Under the pieces are notes generated by a model, which worked only from the letters and a program-made list of their open reading frames with translations, was not told the DNA's origin and ran no database searches. Position numbers and translations under genes: made by a program. Shown here piece by piece: positions 18,051 through 28,208 of a DNA stretch of 64,000 nt; within the stretch, counting starts at the first letter, position 1, and each line of letters starts with the position of its first letter. This stretch comes from Aquabacterium sp. OR-4 (GTDB lineage: Bacteria; Pseudomonadota; Gammaproteobacteria; Burkholderiales; Burkholderiaceae_C), in NCBI RefSeq assembly GCF_025290835.2, contig NZ_JAOCQD020000001.1, positions 558,001-622,000 of the forward strand, in the 5' to 3' direction.

Positions 18051-18485
18051 ATGATTCAAGACGACACCGATCGCGCGCTGATCGCACGGCTGCAGGCCAA
18101 TGCCCGCACACCCACCGCCGACCTGGCGCGCCAGCTGGGCATTGCCCGCACCACGGTGGTGGCGCGGCTGCAGCGGCTGGAGCGCAGCGGCGTGATCGTG
18201 GGCTACACGGTGCGCCTGGGCCAGGGCGACGAGCGCCCGCGCGTGATGGCCCAGGTGGGCATCTCGGTGGAGCCCAAGCGCTCGCGCGAGGTGGTGCTGC
18301 GCCTGCAGGCCATCCCCGAGCTGACCCAGCTGTACACGGTGAGCGGCGAGAGCGATCTGCTGGCCGTGCTGCGCGCCGACAGCACGGCGCGGCTGGACGC
18401 GCTGCTCGACGAGATCGGCGAGACCGACGGCGTGCGCAAGACCACCACCTCGGTGGTGCTGGCGGTGCGCGTCGACCGCGGTTGA
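18051..18485 (+). CDS. Lrp/AsnC-family transcriptional regulator of the lysine unit
   Basis: A 144-residue regulator. Residues 5-50 form the winged helix-turn-helix (DRALIARLQANARTPTADLA, then RTTVVARLQRLERSGVI). Residues 65-140 form the ligand-binding RAM/AsnC domain (VMAQVGISVEP, LYTVSGESDLLAVLRA). It is full-length. It diverges from a lysine dehydrogenase/ALDH7 pair across a 142-bp gap containing direct repeats, so it probably senses lysine or a metabolite and controls that pair (inference). The GNAT gene begins 13 bp downstream and is likely cotranscribed. Confidence 0.92.
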   Translation: MIQDDTDRALIARLQANARTPTADLARQLGIARTTVVARLQRLERSGVIVGYTVRLGQGDERPRVMAQVGISVEPKRSREVVLRLQAIPELTQLYTVSGESDLLAVLRADSTARLDALLDEIGETDGVRKTTTSVVLAVRVDRG

Positions 18486-18498
18486 CCGCAGACCTGCC

Positions 18499-19056
18499 AT
18501 GCCCCTGCCCTGCTTCGAGACCCTGAGCACCCCGCGCCTGCAACTGTCGCCGGTGGCCGAGGCCCACCTGGACGACCTGCTGCGCATGAACGGCGACGAC
18601 GCGGTGACGCAGTACCTGCCCTACGCCACCTGGGCCACACGCGCCGATGGCGAGGCCTGGCTGGCGCGCATGCAGGCGCTGCAGGCCACCGGCGGTGCCC
18701 AGCAGCGGGTGCTGCAGCGCCGCGCCGATGGCCGGGTGATCGGCAGCCTGCTGCTGTTCAAGCACGACGAAGGCAGCCGCCGCATCGAGCTGGGCTATGC
18801 GCTGGCGCGCGACTGCTGGGGCCAGGGCTGGATGCGCGAGGCCGTGCAGGCCGCCTGCGCCCATGCCTTCGGCGTGCTGCAGCTGCGCCGCATCGAGGCC
18901 GAGGTGAACCCCGACAACGCCGCCTCGTGCGCGCTGCTGGCGCGCCTGGGCTTCACGCTCGAAGGCCGGCTGCGCCAGCGCTGGACGGCCAAGGGCCGCA
19001 GCTACGACACGAACCTGTACGGCCTGCTGGACAGCGACGCGCGGCCGGCCGCCTGA
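18499..19056 (+). CDS. GNAT-family N-acetyltransferase (RimJ/RimL type)
   Basis: A 185-residue acetyl-CoA-dependent acetyltransferase. The N-terminus TPRLQLSPVAEAHLDDLLRM and central IELGYALARDCWGQGWMREA (acetyl-CoA pyrophosphate loop, Q/R-x-x-G-x-G/A form) with NPDNAASCALLARLGF mark the RimJ/RimL subgroup, which modifies protein N-termini or small amines. The exact substrate cannot be read from sequence. It begins 13 bp after the Lrp-type regulator and ends 9 bp before the convergent holA stop. Confidence 0.88.
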   Translation: MPLPCFETLSTPRLQLSPVAEAHLDDLLRMNGDDAVTQYLPYATWATRADGEAWLARMQALQATGGAQQRVLQRRADGRVIGSLLLFKHDEGSRRIELGYALARDCWGQGWMREAVQAACAHAFGVLQLRRIEAEVNPDNAASCALLARLGFTLEGRLRQRWTAKGRSYDTNLYGLLDSDARPAA

Positions 19057-19065
19057 GCGCGCGGC

Positions 19066-20163
19066 TCAGGCTTCCAGCGCCAGCCGCACGCGCACCGCCG
19101 CACGCCCGCGCGGCGCCGGCGGGGCGGCCACGGCCTGCACCAGCATCAGCGCCAGGCGCTTGAGCGCATCCCAGGGCTCGAGCGGCCATTGCGGGTGCTT
19201 CAAGCCCTTGACGATGCCGTCGCAGGTGCTGGCGGCCTCCACCAGGTGGGCCAGCTGGTGCTCGGCCAGCAGCGGCAGCACGCGCTCGAACAGGCGCTCC
19301 TTGTTGCCCCACACGCGGTTCTCGCGCAGCGCCATCGGCAGCGGCTTGCCGTGGGCCATGGCGTCCTTCACGCGCTTGAGTGCGCGGATGTCCTCGGCCA
19401 GGGTCCAGTGCACCAGCACCGTGGCTTCGCCCTCGGCGCGCAGGCCGTCCACCATGCGCAGCACGCGGGCCGTCTGGCCGGCCAGCACCGCCTCGCTGAG
19501 CTTGAACACGTCGTAGCGCGCCACGTTCAGCACCGCGGCTTCCACCTGCTCGTAGGCCAGCTCGCCGGCCGGGTACAGCAGCGCCAGCTTCTGCAGCTCT
19601 TGGTGCGCGGCGAGCAGGTTGCCTTCCACGCGATCGGCAAAAAAGGCCAGGGTCTGCACGCCCACATCGCCTTCGGCCACGCGCTGGCCCTGGCGCGCCA
19701 GGCGCTGGGCGATCCACTGCGGCAGCGCGCGGCGTTCAACCGGATCGACGCGCACGCTCACGCCCGCGGCGTCCAGCGCGATGAACCAGGCCGACTGCTG
19801 CTGCTGGCGGTCGAGCCGGGGCAGGTGCACGATGGTCAGCACGTCGTCGCCCACCGCGGCGCAGTAGCGCTGCAGGGCCTCGGAGCCGTCCTTGCCCGGC
19901 TTGCCGCCGGGTATGCGCAGCTCGATCAGCTGGCGCTCGGCAAACAGGCTCATGGCCTGGGCCGCGCCGAGCACGCCCGACCAGTCGAAGTGCGCGCCGC
20001 TCACGGTGAACACCTTGCGTTCGCTGTAGCCGGCCGCACGGGCGGCGTTGCGCACCGCGTCGCCGGCTTCCTGGGCGAGCAGCGGCTCGTCGCCGTGCAC
20101 GGTGTAGACCGGCTTCAGGCCGCGGGCGAGGTGGGCGTCGAGCTGATCGCTGCGCAGTTGCAT
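19066..20163 (-). CDS. holA: DNA polymerase III delta subunit
   Basis: A 365-residue clamp-loader subunit that opens the beta clamp during replication. Recognisable segments are the N-terminal VYTVHGDEPLLAQEAGDAVR, then VFTVSGAHFDW, LIELRIPGGKPGKDGSEAL and EGNLLAAHQELQKLALLYP, all typical of proteobacterial delta. The length is normal (about 340-365). It lies downstream of leuS and lptE in the same order as in E. coli and most proteobacteria, 58 bp after lptE, so all three are probably one operon. Confidence 0.95.
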   Translation of the reverse strand: MQLRSDQLDAHLARGLKPVYTVHGDEPLLAQEAGDAVRNAARAAGYSERKVFTVSGAHFDWSGVLGAAQAMSLFAERQLIELRIPGGKPGKDGSEALQRYCAAVGDDVLTIVHLPRLDRQQQQSAWFIALDAAGVSVRVDPVERRALPQWIAQRLARQGQRVAEGDVGVQTLAFFADRVEGNLLAAHQELQKLALLYPAGELAYEQVEAAVLNVARYDVFKLSEAVLAGQTARVLRMVDGLRAEGEATVLVHWTLAEDIRALKRVKDAMAHGKPLPMALRENRVWGNKERLFERVLPLLAEHQLAHLVEAASTCDGIVKGLKHPQWPLEPWDALKRLALMLVQAVAAPPAPRGRAAVRVRLALEA

Positions 20164-20221
20164 CTTGGGCGTGGATTGTGGCGCGGCTTTGGCCGGTCAA
20201 GGGTCGCTGCCACGGGCGCCG

Positions 20222-20728
20222 TCAGCGTGCCGGGCTCACCCGGGCCAGGCGGCGCAGCACCTGCAGCACGATGTCGGTCTGCATCGCGGCGTAAAGCTCG
20301 CCTTCTTCCTGCTCCTTGGCCAGGGCCGAGGTCTCGCTGTAGCTCATGTCGCGGCTGAGCATCAGCTCGGTGTCGGGGATCAGTTCGCGGCCGCCCGGCG
20401 TCTCGGCGCGAAACACCAGGCGCACGCGCAGCGTCAGCTCGCGCACCTGGCCGGCCGCGGTGGACGCGGCCACCACCTTCTGGCGCCGGTCTTCCAGCAC
20501 GCGCAGCACCACCTCGGCCTGGGCCGGCGCCGGCAGCACCTGCACCTGGCCGCTCAGGCGGCGCTGCAGCTCCTCGCCCAGCGGCGAATCGGCAGCCAGG
20601 CCCAGCAGCGCAATGCGTGCAAAGGGCAGCGGCGGCTCGCTGCGCAGCGCAAAGCCGCAGCCGCCCAGCGCGCCGGCGGCGGCCGCCGCCAAGGCGACGG
20701 CACCCAGCTGCCGGCGGCGGAGCATCAT
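20222..20728 (-). CDS. lptE: LPS-assembly lipoprotein LptE
   Basis: A 168-residue outer-membrane lipoprotein. A short signal peptide ends in a lipobox (LGGCGFALR, Cys24). The body contains FARIALLGLAADSPLGEELQ and ELIPDTELMLSRDMSYSETS, as in LptE, which plugs the LptD barrel and inserts lipopolysaccharide in the outer leaflet. The leuS-lptE-holA order is the classical one. The ATG at 20728 lies 11 bp after the leuS stop; the ATG at 20725 is an alternative. Confidence 0.93.
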   Translation of the reverse strand: MMLRRRQLGAVALAAAAAGALGGCGFALRSEPPLPFARIALLGLAADSPLGEELQRRLSGQVQVLPAPAQAEVVLRVLEDRRQKVVAASTAAGQVRELTLRVRLVFRAETPGGRELIPDTELMLSRDMSYSETSALAKEQEEGELYAAMQTDIVLQVLRRLARVSPAR

Positions 20729-20739
20729 CGCCACGCCGC

Positions 20740-23424
20740 TCACACCACCACGTTGACCAGGCGACCCGGCACCACGATCACCTTCTTGGCCGCCTTGCCT
20801 TCGCTGAACTTGGCGAACTCGGCCGAGGCCAGCGCGGCCGCCTCGATGGCGGCCTTGTCGGCAGCGGCCGGCACCGTCACGGCGCCGCGGGTCTTGCCGT
20901 TGATCTGCAGCACCAGCTCGACCTCGTCCTGCACCAGGGCCGATTCGTCCACCGCGGGCCAGGGCGCATCCAGCAGCCCGCCGATGGCCGCGGCATAGCC
21001 CAGTTCGACCCACAGGCCGTGGCTGATGTGCGGGCAGGCCGGGTACAGCGCGCGCAGCAGCACCGAGACGGCCTCGCACAGCGTGGCGGTGTCACCGTCA
21101 CTGCCGTCGGGCTTGAAGGCCTCCAGCGCGTTGAGCAGCTTCATGCAACCCGAGACCACGGTGTTGTACTGCATGCGCTCGTAGTCGTGGCTCATCTGGC
21201 GCAGCACCAGATGCACCTCGCGGCGCAGCGCCTTGGCCTCGGCGCGCAACCCGGCCTTCGACAGATCGCTGGCGGTGGCGCGCTGCAGCGCCTCGTGGTG
21301 TTTGGCACCGAAGGCCCACACGCGCTTGAGGAAGCGGTGCGCGCCCTCGACGCCGGCGTCGTTCCACTCCAGCGTCTGCTCGGGCGGGCTGGCGAACATC
21401 ACGAACAGGCGCGCGGTGTCGGCGCCGTAGCGGTCGATCAGCTCCTGCGGGTCGACGCCGTTGTTCTTCGACTTCGACATCGTGCCGACGCCGCCGTAGT
21501 CCACCGCCGAGCCGTCGCTCTTGAGCTTGGCGCCCACCACCTTGCCGCCGGCATCGGTGACGTTCTCGACCTCGTGCGGCCAGAAGTACTCGATGCCGCC
21601 CTGCGCGGTGCGCCGGCTGTAGATGTGGTTGAGCACCATGCCCTGGGTCAGCAGCTTGGTGAAGGGCTCGCTCATGGCCACCAGGCCCAGGTCGCGCATC
21701 GCCTTGGTCCAGAAGCGCGCGTACAGCAGGTGCAGGATGGCGTGCTCGATGCCGCCGATGTACTGGTCCATGCCGGCGCCACCGGCCGCGCTGGTGCTGG
21801 GCGGCATCCAGTAGCGCGTGCCGTCGGCCACCATGGCCTGCGGGTTGGCCGGATCGCAGTAGCGCATGAAGTACCACGAACTGTCGACGAAGGTGTCCAT
21901 CGTGTCGGTCTCGCGGCGGCCCGGCTGGCCGCACACCGGGCAGGGCGCGTTGAGGAAGTCCTCGCGCCTGGCCAGCGGGTTGCCGCTGCCGTCGGGGATG
22001 CAATCCTCGGGCAGCACCACCGGCAGGTCCTGCTCGGGCACCGGCACCGCACCATGCTCGGCGCAGTGGATGATCGGGATCGGCGTGCCCCAGTAGCGCT
22101 GGCGGCTCACGCCCCAGTCGCGCAGGCGCCAGGTGGTCTTCTTCTCGCCCAGGCCCTTGGCGCCGAGCAGCTCGGCCACCTTGGCCACGGCGTCCTTGTG
22201 GCCCAGGCCGTCGAGCAGGCCGCTGTGGACGCAGCGCGCGCGCGGCTTGTCGCCATACCAGTCGGCCCAGGCCTCGGTGGAGAAGTGCTCGCCGTCCACC
22301 GCGATCACCTGCTGGATCGGCAGCGCGTACTTCTTGGCAAACGCGAAGTCGCGCTCGTCGTGCGCCGGCACGCCCATCACGGCGCCGTCGCCATAGCTCA
22401 TCAGCACATAGTTGCCGACCCACACCTCCACCTGCGCGCCGGTGAGCGGGTGGGTGACGAACAGGCCCGTGGCCAGGCCTTCCTTCTCCTTGGTGGCCAG
22501 CTCGGCCTCGGTGGTGCCGCCGGCCTTGCAGGTCTCGATGAACGCGGCCAGCGCCGGGTTGCTGGCGGCGGCATGCGTGGCCAGCGGGTGCTCGGGCGCC
22601 ACGGCGCAGAAGCTCACGCCCATGATGGTGTCGGCGCGGGTGGTGAACACCCACATGCGGCCGTCACCGATCAGCGCACCGGCGGCATCGCGGATGTCGT
22701 GCGGGAAGGCGAAGCGCACGCCCTCGCTCTTGCCGATCCAGTTCTCCTGCATCAGCCGCACGCGCTCGGGCCAGCCCGACAGGTAGTTCGGGTCTTGCGG
22801 GTTGTTCACTGCCGACAGCAGCTCGTCGGCGTAGTCGGTGATCTTCAGGTAGTAGCCCGGGATCTCGCGCTTTTCCACCGGCGCGCCGCTGCGCCAGCCG
22901 CGGCCGTCGATCACCTGCTCGTTGGCCAGCACGGTCTGGTCGACCGGGTCCCAGTTCACCACCTGGGTGCGGCGCTCGGCGATGCCCTTTTCCAGCATCT
23001 TCAGAAACAGCCACTGGTTCCAGCGGTAGTACTGCGGCTGGCAGGTGGCGACCTCGCGGCTCCAGTCGATGGCCAGGCCCATGGCGGCCATCTGGCCCTT
23101 CATGTGGGCGATGTTCGAGTAGGTCCACTGCGCCGGCGGCACCTTGTTCTTCATGGCCGCGTTCTCGGCCGGCAGGCCGAAGGCGTCCCAGCCCATCGGC
23201 ATCAGCACGTTCATGCCCTTCATGCGCAGCTGGCGCGCGAGCATGTCGTTGATGGTGTAGTTGCGCACATGGCCCATGTGCAGCTTGCCGCTGGGGTAGG
23301 GCAGCATCGAGCAGGCGTAGAACTTGGGCCGCGTGTGATCCTCGACCACACGGTAGGCATCGGTCGCGTTCCAGTGCGACTGGGCGGCCGCTTCGACCTC
23401 GGTGGGGGCGTATTTCTCGTTCAT
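20740..23424 (-). CDS. leuS: Leucyl-tRNA synthetase
   Basis: An 894-residue class I aminoacyl-tRNA synthetase. The HIGH-type motif is [16 protein letters not shown] (residues about 42-57) and the KMSKS motif is [13 protein letters not shown]. The editing domain has [10 protein letters not shown] and [16 protein letters not shown], which hydrolyses mischarged tRNA. The length is typical (860-900). It is the first gene of the leuS-lptE-holA unit; the exbD gene ends 50 bp upstream on the same strand. Confidence 0.98.
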   Translation of the reverse strand: MNEKYAPTEVEAAAQSHWNATDAYRVVEDHTRPKFYACSMLPYPSGKLHMGHVRNYTINDMLARQLRMKGMNVLMPMGWDAFGLPAENAAMKNKVPPAQWTYSNIAHMKGQMAAMGLAIDWSREVATCQPQYYRWNQWLFLKMLEKGIAERRTQVVNWDPVDQTVLANEQVIDGRGWRSGAPVEKREIPGYYLKITDYADELLSAVNNPQDPNYLSGWPERVRLMQENWIGKSEGVRFAFPHDIRDAAGALIGDGRMWVFTTRADTIMGVSFCAVAPEHPLATHAAASNPALAAFIETCKAGGTTEAELATKEKEGLATGLFVTHPLTGAQVEVWVGNYVLMSYGDGAVMGVPAHDERDFAFAKKYALPIQQVIAVDGEHFSTEAWADWYGDKPRARCVHSGLLDGLGHKDAVAKVAELLGAKGLGEKKTTWRLRDWGVSRQRYWGTPIPIIHCAEHGAVPVPEQDLPVVLPEDCIPDGSGNPLARREDFLNAPCPVCGQPGRRETDTMDTFVDSSWYFMRYCDPANPQAMVADGTRYWMPPSTSAAGGAGMDQYIGGIEHAILHLLYARFWTKAMRDLGLVAMSEPFTKLLTQGMVLNHIYSRRTAQGGIEYFWPHEVENVTDAGGKVVGAKLKSDGSAVDYGGVGTMSKSKNNGVDPQELIDRYGADTARLFVMFASPPEQTLEWNDAGVEGAHRFLKRVWAFGAKHHEALQRATASDLSKAGLRAEAKALRREVHLVLRQMSHDYERMQYNTVVSGCMKLLNALEAFKPDGSDGDTATLCEAVSVLLRALYPACPHISHGLWVELGYAAAIGGLLDAPWPAVDESALVQDEVELVLQINGKTRGAVTVPAAADKAAIEAAALASAEFAKFSEGKAAKKVIVVPGRLVNVVV

Positions 23425-23474
23425 CCCGCCGATTGTAGGAGGGGGGTCTGGCGCGACCAGCCCGTGCCGGCGCT

Positions 23475-23897
23475 TCAGCGTGGCGGCTGGCCTTCGGTGA
23501 CGAAGCCGATGCGCACCAGTCCGGCCTGCTGCACCAGGCCGATCAGCTCGGCAATGCGGCCATAGGGCACGGCCTGGTCGGCACGCAGCTGCACCTCGGT
23601 GCCGGGGTCGCGGCTGGCGGCCTCGCGCACGCGGGCCTGCAGCTGCTCGGCCTTGACCGGCTCGTCACCCCAGAAGAACTGGCCCTGGCCGTCCACCGCC
23701 ACGGCCACCGCGCTGGGCGCGGCGCTGGGTGTGGCGCCAGCGGCCTTGGGCAGATCGAGCCGCAGGCTGGTGCTCATCAACGGCGCGGTGATGATGAAGA
23801 TCACCAGCAGCACCAGCATCACGTCGATCAGCGGCGTCATGTTGATGTCGCTCATCGGCTGCGAGGCCGACGCGCGCTCGAGCCGGCCAAAGCTCAC
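23475..23897 (-). CDS. exbD: ExbD/TolR-family biopolymer transport protein
   Basis: A 140-residue protein with one membrane helix near the N-terminus ([16 protein letters not shown]) carrying the essential Asp of this family (MTPLIDVML), followed by a periplasmic domain. It pairs with the ExbB-like protein upstream to energise TonB-dependent or Tol processes using proton motive force. I chose GTG 23897, giving [10 protein letters not shown]..., because homologues start there; another GTG at 23936 is possible. Which of the Exb and Tol systems it belongs to cannot be settled, but the lack of tolA/tolB/pal neighbours favours Exb. Confidence 0.88.
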   Translation of the reverse strand: MSFGRLERASASQPMSDINMTPLIDVMLVLLVIFIITAPLMSTSLRLDLPKAAGATPSAAPSAVAVAVDGQGQFFWGDEPVKAEQLQARVREAASRDPGTEVQLRADQAVPYGRIAELIGLVQQAGLVRIGFVTEGQPPR

Positions 23898-23952
23898 AGC
23901 GGCGTCCCGGGCGGGCTGGAGCGGCGCACGCTGCACGCGCTGCGGGGCTGGC

Positions 23953-24594
23953 TCATTTCAGCGCCATCTCGCGCAGGTCGTGGGCAAAGCCTTCGAGCTC
24001 GGCCTCGCAGCCGGCCACCCACTTGCCGAACAGGTTGTAGGCCAGCACCGCCGGAATGGCCACCGCCAGGCCGGCGGCGGTCATGATCAGCGCCTCGCCC
24101 ACCGGGCCGGCCACCTTGTCGATGGTGATCGCGCCGGCGGTCGAGATGCTCAGCAGCGCGTGGTAGATGCCCCACACCGTGCCGAACAGGCCGATGAAGG
24201 GTGCCGTGCTGCCGATCGAGGCCAGCAGCACCTGGCCATGCTGCAGGCGCTGCAGGCTGCGGTGCATGGCATCGCGCAGGCGCCGGGTGAGCTGGCTGCT
24301 GCGGTCGGCCTGCGTGGCCAGCGTGCCGGCCGCCTCGCGCGCGATGGCGGCGTCCAGCAGCGGCAGCAGCACCGTCTCGCGGTCCAGGCTGGCCAGCCGC
24401 TGGCGGCCGTTGTCGAGCGAATCGGCGCCCCAGAACGCGGCGATCGCCAGCGCCAGATCGCGCCGCGCGCGGTTCAGGCCGAAACCCTTCCACAGGATCA
24501 GCACCCAGGCACTGACCGACATCGCCAGCAGCAGCACCGCCACCGCGCGGCCGATGGCATCGCTTTCGCCCCAGAACTGCGCCAGGCCCTGCAT
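23953..24594 (-). CDS. exbB: ExbB/TolQ-family proton channel
   Basis: A 213-residue inner-membrane protein with three helices: about residues 15-35, 125-150 and 165-190. The conserved block ASIGSTAPFIGLFGTVWGIY is the MotA/TolQ/ExbB signature with the pore-lining residues. Together with exbD (55 bp downstream) it forms the energising motor. Its ATG at 24594 is 4 bp after the dapB stop, so bamE-dapB-exbB-exbD is probably one transcript. A TonB-like C-terminal domain protein is encoded separately at 31281-31742. Confidence 0.92.
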   Translation of the reverse strand: MQGLAQFWGESDAIGRAVAVLLLAMSVSAWVLILWKGFGLNRARRDLALAIAAFWGADSLDNGRQRLASLDRETVLLPLLDAAIAREAAGTLATQADRSSQLTRRLRDAMHRSLQRLQHGQVLLASIGSTAPFIGLFGTVWGIYHALLSISTAGAITIDKVAGPVGEALIMTAAGLAVAIPAVLAYNLFGKWVAGCEAELEGFAHDLREMALK

Positions 24595-24598
24595 GCCG

Positions 24599-25435
24599 TC
24601 AGGCCGCCTTGAAGCCGAGCACGTCGGCCATGTCGTACAGGCCGTTGGCGCGCGTGGCCAGGTAGCGTGCGGCGCGCAGGCTGCCCTGGGCATAGCCGGC
24701 GCGGCTGGAGGCCTTGTGCGAGATCTCGATGCGCTCGCCGGTGCCGGCAAACAGCACGGTGTGGTCGCCGATGATGTCGCCGCCGCGGATGGTGGCAAAG
24801 CCGATGGTCGACGGATCGCGCTCGCCGGTGACGCCCTCGCGGCCGTACACCGCGCAATCCTTCAGCTCGCGCCCCAGTGCGGCGGCCACCGTCTCGCCCA
24901 TGGCCAGCGCGGTGCCGCTGGGCGCATCCACCTTGTGGCGGTGGTGGGCTTCGACGATCTCGATGTCGTAGCCCTGGCTGAGCGCGCGCGCGGCCTGGTC
25001 GAGCAGGCGCATCACCACGTTCACGCCCACGCTCATGTTCGGCGCCAGCAGGATGGCGATGTGCTCGGCATGGTCGCGCAGCTCGGCCTTCTGGGCCTCG
25101 CTGAAGCCGGTGGTGCCGATGACCAGCTTGACGCCGGCGGTGCGGCAGGCCGCGGCATGGGCCAGCGTGCCTTCGGGGCGGGTGAAGTCGATCAGCACCT
25201 GGGCGCCGGCCAGGCCCGCCGCCAGATCGGCGGTGATGGCCACGCCGGTGTCACGGCCGGCAAAGGCGCCTGCATCCTGGCCCAGCGCCGGGCTGCCGGG
25301 CTGATCAAGTGCGCCGGCCAGCAGGCAATCGGGCGCCGCCAGCACGGCCTCTACCAGCATGCGGCCCATGCGGCCGGAGGCGCCGGCCACCGCCACGCGC
25401 AGCGGCGCGCCCACCGGACTGCCCATCGCGCTCAT
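24599..25435 (-). CDS. dapB: 4-hydroxy-tetrahydrodipicolinate reductase
   Basis: A 278-residue NAD(P)H-dependent enzyme of the lysine and diaminopimelate pathway. The N-terminal [18 protein letters not shown] is the Rossmann motif. [20 protein letters not shown] is the DapB signature with the catalytic His and Lys. GTTGFSEAQ and [13 protein letters not shown] are further family blocks. It starts at ATG 25435, overlapping the bamE stop by the ATGA tetranucleotide, evidence for translational coupling. It supplies meso-diaminopimelate for peptidoglycan beside other envelope genes. Confidence 0.97.
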   Translation of the reverse strand: MSAMGSPVGAPLRVAVAGASGRMGRMLVEAVLAAPDCLLAGALDQPGSPALGQDAGAFAGRDTGVAITADLAAGLAGAQVLIDFTRPEGTLAHAAACRTAGVKLVIGTTGFSEAQKAELRDHAEHIAILLAPNMSVGVNVVMRLLDQAARALSQGYDIEIVEAHHRHKVDAPSGTALAMGETVAAALGRELKDCAVYGREGVTGERDPSTIGFATIRGGDIIGDHTVLFAGTGERIEISHKASSRAGYAQGSLRAARYLATRANGLYDMADVLGFKAA

Positions 25436-26007
25436 GTCGCTTCGAGCGGCGGGTAGCTGCGCTGCGGCGGCGGGGTGTCGGCCGGCGGCGCATCCACCTT
25501 GGGCGGACGCGGCAGGGCCTGCTTTTCCTCGGGCGTGAGCTCGAGCACCGGCTTCTTGCCGTCGGCGCGGGTGCGCGTGATCGAGCTGACGAACTCCTGC
25601 TCGCTGGGCAAGTCGGGCGCCTCGAGCTTGTCCAGCTTGTCGTCCTTGAACCAGGCCACCACGGCCCGGCGCTGCGGCTCGGTGCCGGGGCGGCGGATCG
25701 TGAACACGTAATCCCAGCGGTTGGCGTGGAACACGTCGGTGAGCATCGGCGAGCCCAGGATGTCGCGCACCTGGTTGCGGCCCATGCCCGGCTTGATCAG
25801 CGCCACCTGCTCCTTGGTGACCACGTTGCCCTGCACGATGTCCATGCGGTAGGGGGTGATCACGCCGAGAAAACTGTCGCTCTGGCTGATGGAAGGCAGC
25901 GAGGGCAGGTAGGAGCATCCGGCCAGGCCGGTGGCCAGCAGCGGGGCCAGCCAGCAGCGCGGGGCGGCAAAGCGAACGGTGAGCGATCTGCGCAAGAGGC
26001 CTGCCAT
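25432..26007 (-). CDS. bamE: Outer-membrane assembly lipoprotein BamE
   Basis: A 191-residue lipoprotein of the BAM complex. The lipobox is [11 protein letters not shown] (Cys31). The SmpA/OmlA core is present: [30 protein letters not shown] and [11 protein letters not shown]. The C-terminus carries a Pro-rich extension (residues 165-190), longer than the E. coli protein. It is divergent from fur, an arrangement common in Burkholderiales and pseudomonads. The start at ATG 26007 puts a normal signal peptide before the lipobox. Confidence 0.95.
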   Translation of the reverse strand: MAGLLRRSLTVRFAAPRCWLAPLLATGLAGCSYLPSLPSISQSDSFLGVITPYRMDIVQGNVVTKEQVALIKPGMGRNQVRDILGSPMLTDVFHANRWDYVFTIRRPGTEPQRRAVVAWFKDDKLDKLEAPDLPSEQEFVSSITRTRADGKKPVLELTPEEKQALPRPPKVDAPPADTPPPQRSYPPLEAT

Positions 26008-26034
26008 GCGGTAGGGGTGCGAAAGGGCACTGCA

Positions 26035-26062
26035 TTGCGCAGCACCCGCGGCTGGATATGAT
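26035..26062 (+). promoter_or_regulatory. Probable fur promoter
   Basis: TTGCGC (26035-26040), a 16-bp spacer and TATGAT (26057-26062), 24 bp upstream of the fur start codon. Spacing and hexamers fit a sigma-70 promoter. I see no clear 19-bp Fur box in the bamE-fur gap. Confidence 0.55.
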
Positions 26063-26085
26063 CCCAGGATTCTAGCGACGCCAAC

Positions 26086-26538
26086 ATGCCGCAAACCGAA
26101 GACTCCCCGCAAGCCCGCGTTGACGAGCTCAAGAGCAGTGGCCTGAAGGCCACGCTGCCGCGCATCAAGATCCTTGAGGTCTTCCAGCGCACGACCGAAC
26201 GGCACATGACAGCCGAAGATGTCTACAAGGCGCTGCTGATGGAGGGCGCCGACATCGGCCTGGCCACCGTCTACCGCGTGCTGATGCAGTTCGAGCAGGC
26301 CGGTCTGCTGTCGCGCAGCCACTTCGAATCCGGCAAGTCGGTGTTCGAGCTGAACGAAGGCCGCCACCACGACCACCTGGTGTGCCTGACCTGCGGCCGT
26401 GTCGAGGAGTTTTTCGACGCCGAGATCGAGCAGCGCCAGCGCGCCATCGCGCAGCGCCACGGCTTCGATCTGCAGGATCACGCGCTGTCGCTGTACGCCG
26501 TCTGCAACAAGACCGACTGCCCGCACCGCAGCAAGTAA
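26086..26538 (+). CDS. fur: Ferric uptake regulator Fur
   Basis: A 150-residue metal-dependent repressor. The winged helix lies at about residues 15-85 ([34 protein letters not shown]). The dimerisation and metal domain has [16 protein letters not shown] (regulatory His-rich site and the first Cys pair) and the second Cys pair in CNKTDCPH. It is full-length. It diverges from bamE and converges on hprK, whose stop is only 7 bp away. Confidence 0.97.
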   Translation: MPQTEDSPQARVDELKSSGLKATLPRIKILEVFQRTTERHMTAEDVYKALLMEGADIGLATVYRVLMQFEQAGLLSRSHFESGKSVFELNEGRHHDHLVCLTCGRVEEFFDAEIEQRQRAIAQRHGFDLQDHALSLYAVCNKTDCPHRSK

Positions 26539-26545
26539 GGCCGGA

Positions 26546-27499
26546 TCAGTCTTCGGCCTGCTGCATCGCGCGCTGATGGCGCTGGATGAATTCCTGATAG
26601 GTGTCGATGCCGCGCAATTGCAGGATGGTGTTGCGCACCGCCGCCTCCACCAGCACCGCCAGGTTGCGCCCGGCATCCACCGCGATCACCACCTTGCGCA
26701 CCGGCATGCCCAGGATCTCTTCGTACAGCGGCTCGTAGGGCAGGCGTTCGAACTCGCGCTCCATCGTCTCCTTGCGCACCAGGTGGACGATCAGCTTGAG
26801 CCGCATCTTGCGGCGCACGGCGGTCTCGCCAAAGATCGCCTTGATGTCGAGCAGGCCGATGCCGCGCACCTCGAGCAGGTTCTGCAGCAGCTCGGGGCAG
26901 CGCCCTTCCAGTGCGCTCTGGCTGATCTTGTAAAGATCCACCGCGTCGTCGGCCACCAGGCCATGGCCGCGGCTGATCAGCTCGAGGCCCAGTTCGCTCT
27001 TGCCCAGGCCTGATTCACCGGTGAGCAGCACGCCCAGGCCCAGGATATCCATGAACACGCCGTGGCGGGTGATGCGGTCGGCAAACAGGTGCGCCAGATA
27101 GGCGCGCACGATGTCGATCACCTGGCCGGCCGACTCGGTAGTCACGAACAGCGGGATCTCGGCGCGGTCGCACATCGCCACCAGGCGGTCGGGCGGGGTC
27201 ACGCCGTCGGCGCCGATCAAGACAGGCGGCTCCAGCGTCACGATGCGGGCAATGCGGCGCTCCTGGTCTTCGGGCGCTGATTGCGACAGGTAGGCCACCT
27301 CGCGGCGGCCGACGATCTGCACCCGGTAGGGGTGGATGTAGTTCAGGTAGCCCACCAGGTCGGCCGCGCTCTGGGCGTCGCGCACCGCGGCATCGTCAAA
27401 GCGGCGCTCCGGGTGGGCGTGGCCGGCAATCCACTCCCAGCGCAGCAGTTCGCGCTGCGCCTCGAACAGCGCCTCGGCGCTGATGGATGTGGGTTTCAC
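26546..27499 (-). CDS. hprK: HPr kinase/phosphorylase
   Basis: A 317-residue bifunctional enzyme that phosphorylates and dephosphorylates HPr on serine. The Walker A loop is [23 protein letters not shown]. The family signature is [30 protein letters not shown] precedes the P-loop. It starts with GTG at 27499. It lies 31 bp downstream of ptsN, as in many beta-proteobacteria where this pair belongs to the nitrogen-related phosphotransferase system and RapZ-type genes. No rapZ is present here. Confidence 0.96.
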   Translation of the reverse strand: MKPTSISAEALFEAQRELLRWEWIAGHAHPERRFDDAAVRDAQSAADLVGYLNYIHPYRVQIVGRREVAYLSQSAPEDQERRIARIVTLEPPVLIGADGVTPPDRLVAMCDRAEIPLFVTTESAGQVIDIVRAYLAHLFADRITRHGVFMDILGLGVLLTGESGLGKSELGLELISRGHGLVADDAVDLYKISQSALEGRCPELLQNLLEVRGIGLLDIKAIFGETAVRRKMRLKLIVHLVRKETMEREFERLPYEPLYEEILGMPVRKVVIAVDAGRNLAVLVEAAVRNTILQLRGIDTYQEFIQRHQRAMQQAED

Positions 27500-27530
27500 G
27501 GGCGGGCGGCTGGCGGTGGGCGGCTGGGGC

Positions 27531-28001
27531 TCAGGCCACCGACTTCAGCGGCGCCCAGTCGGCAATCAGCTTGTGCAGCGCGGCGGCGTCCTCGGCGGTC
27601 TTCAGCTGCTCGCGCAGGCCGCGGTCGGACAGCATTTCGGCGATCTCGGACAGGATCTCCAGGTGCCGCTGCGTGGCGGCCTCGGGCACCAGCAGAAAGA
27701 TCAGCAGGCTCACCGGCTCGTCGTCGGGGGCATCAAACGGGATCGGCTGCAGCACGCGGATCACGGCTGCCAGCGGATTTTTCAGGCCCTTGATGCGGCC
27801 GTGCGGAATGGCCACGCCATGGCCCAGGCCGGTGGAGCCCAGGCGTTCTCGCGCAAACAGGTTGTCGGTGACCGTGGCACGCGCGATCGCGTGCTGGTTT
27901 TCAAACAACAGCCCTGCCTGTTCAAAGGCGCGCTTCTTGCTGGTTGCATCCACATCCACCAGCACATTGCTGGCCGGCAGGATGGCGGCGAGACGGTTCA
28001 T
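27531..28001 (-). CDS. ptsN: Nitrogen-PTS EIIA component PtsN
   Basis: A 156-residue EIIA(Ntr) protein. The phosphorylatable His lies in [36 protein letters not shown] is the other conserved block. It regulates potassium, nitrogen and carbon functions in the PTS-Ntr chain. ATG 28001 (MNRLAAILP) is preferred to the open frame from 28025. A TATAAT-type -10 lies 67 bp upstream (28068-28073), so ptsN-hprK have their own promoter. It is the second gene of the hpf-ptsN-hprK order. Confidence 0.95.
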   Translation of the reverse strand: MNRLAAILPASNVLVDVDATSKKRAFEQAGLLFENQHAIARATVTDNLFARERLGSTGLGHGVAIPHGRIKGLKNPLAAVIRVLQPIPFDAPDDEPVSLLIFLLVPEAATQRHLEILSEIAEMLSDRGLREQLKTAEDAAALHKLIADWAPLKSVA

Positions 28002-28067
28002 GGCTTTGACCCCACGCAGCGCCACGCGTCGAGGGGCGCAAGCACGGGATGTGTGACAGAGCGACGC

Positions 28068-28073
28068 ATTATA
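28068..28073 (-). promoter_or_regulatory. Perfect -10 box for ptsN-hprK
   Basis: On the minus strand the hexamer reads TATAAT, matching the consensus exactly; the -35 region 17 bp upstream is weak (near ACTGCA). It lies between the hpf terminator and the ptsN start, indicating separate transcription of ptsN-hprK. Confidence 0.6.
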
Positions 28074-28158
28074 GAAACGGCTTGCTGCACTGCAGTGTGG
28101 ACTTCACCCGCAGGTACGGGATGTTGTCATCGTGATGAACTGCCGCTGGGCGGCGATG

Positions 28159-28181
28159 AAAAACGGCCCCGAAGGGCCGTT
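28159..28181 (-). terminator. Intrinsic terminator of hpf
   Basis: On the minus strand an AACGGCCC-TTCG-GGGCCGTT stem with a TTCG tetraloop is followed by TTTTTC, a standard rho-independent terminator. It begins about 28 bp after the hpf stop codon and separates hpf from ptsN. Confidence 0.85.
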
Positions 28182-28208
28182 GCGTGCCAGAAGGCTGCGC
28201 GGCGCGTG

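Noticed and set aside
20617..23565. A plus-strand open frame of about 980 codons opposite leuS
   Set aside because: leuS on the minus strand has all synthetase motifs; the plus frame has none.
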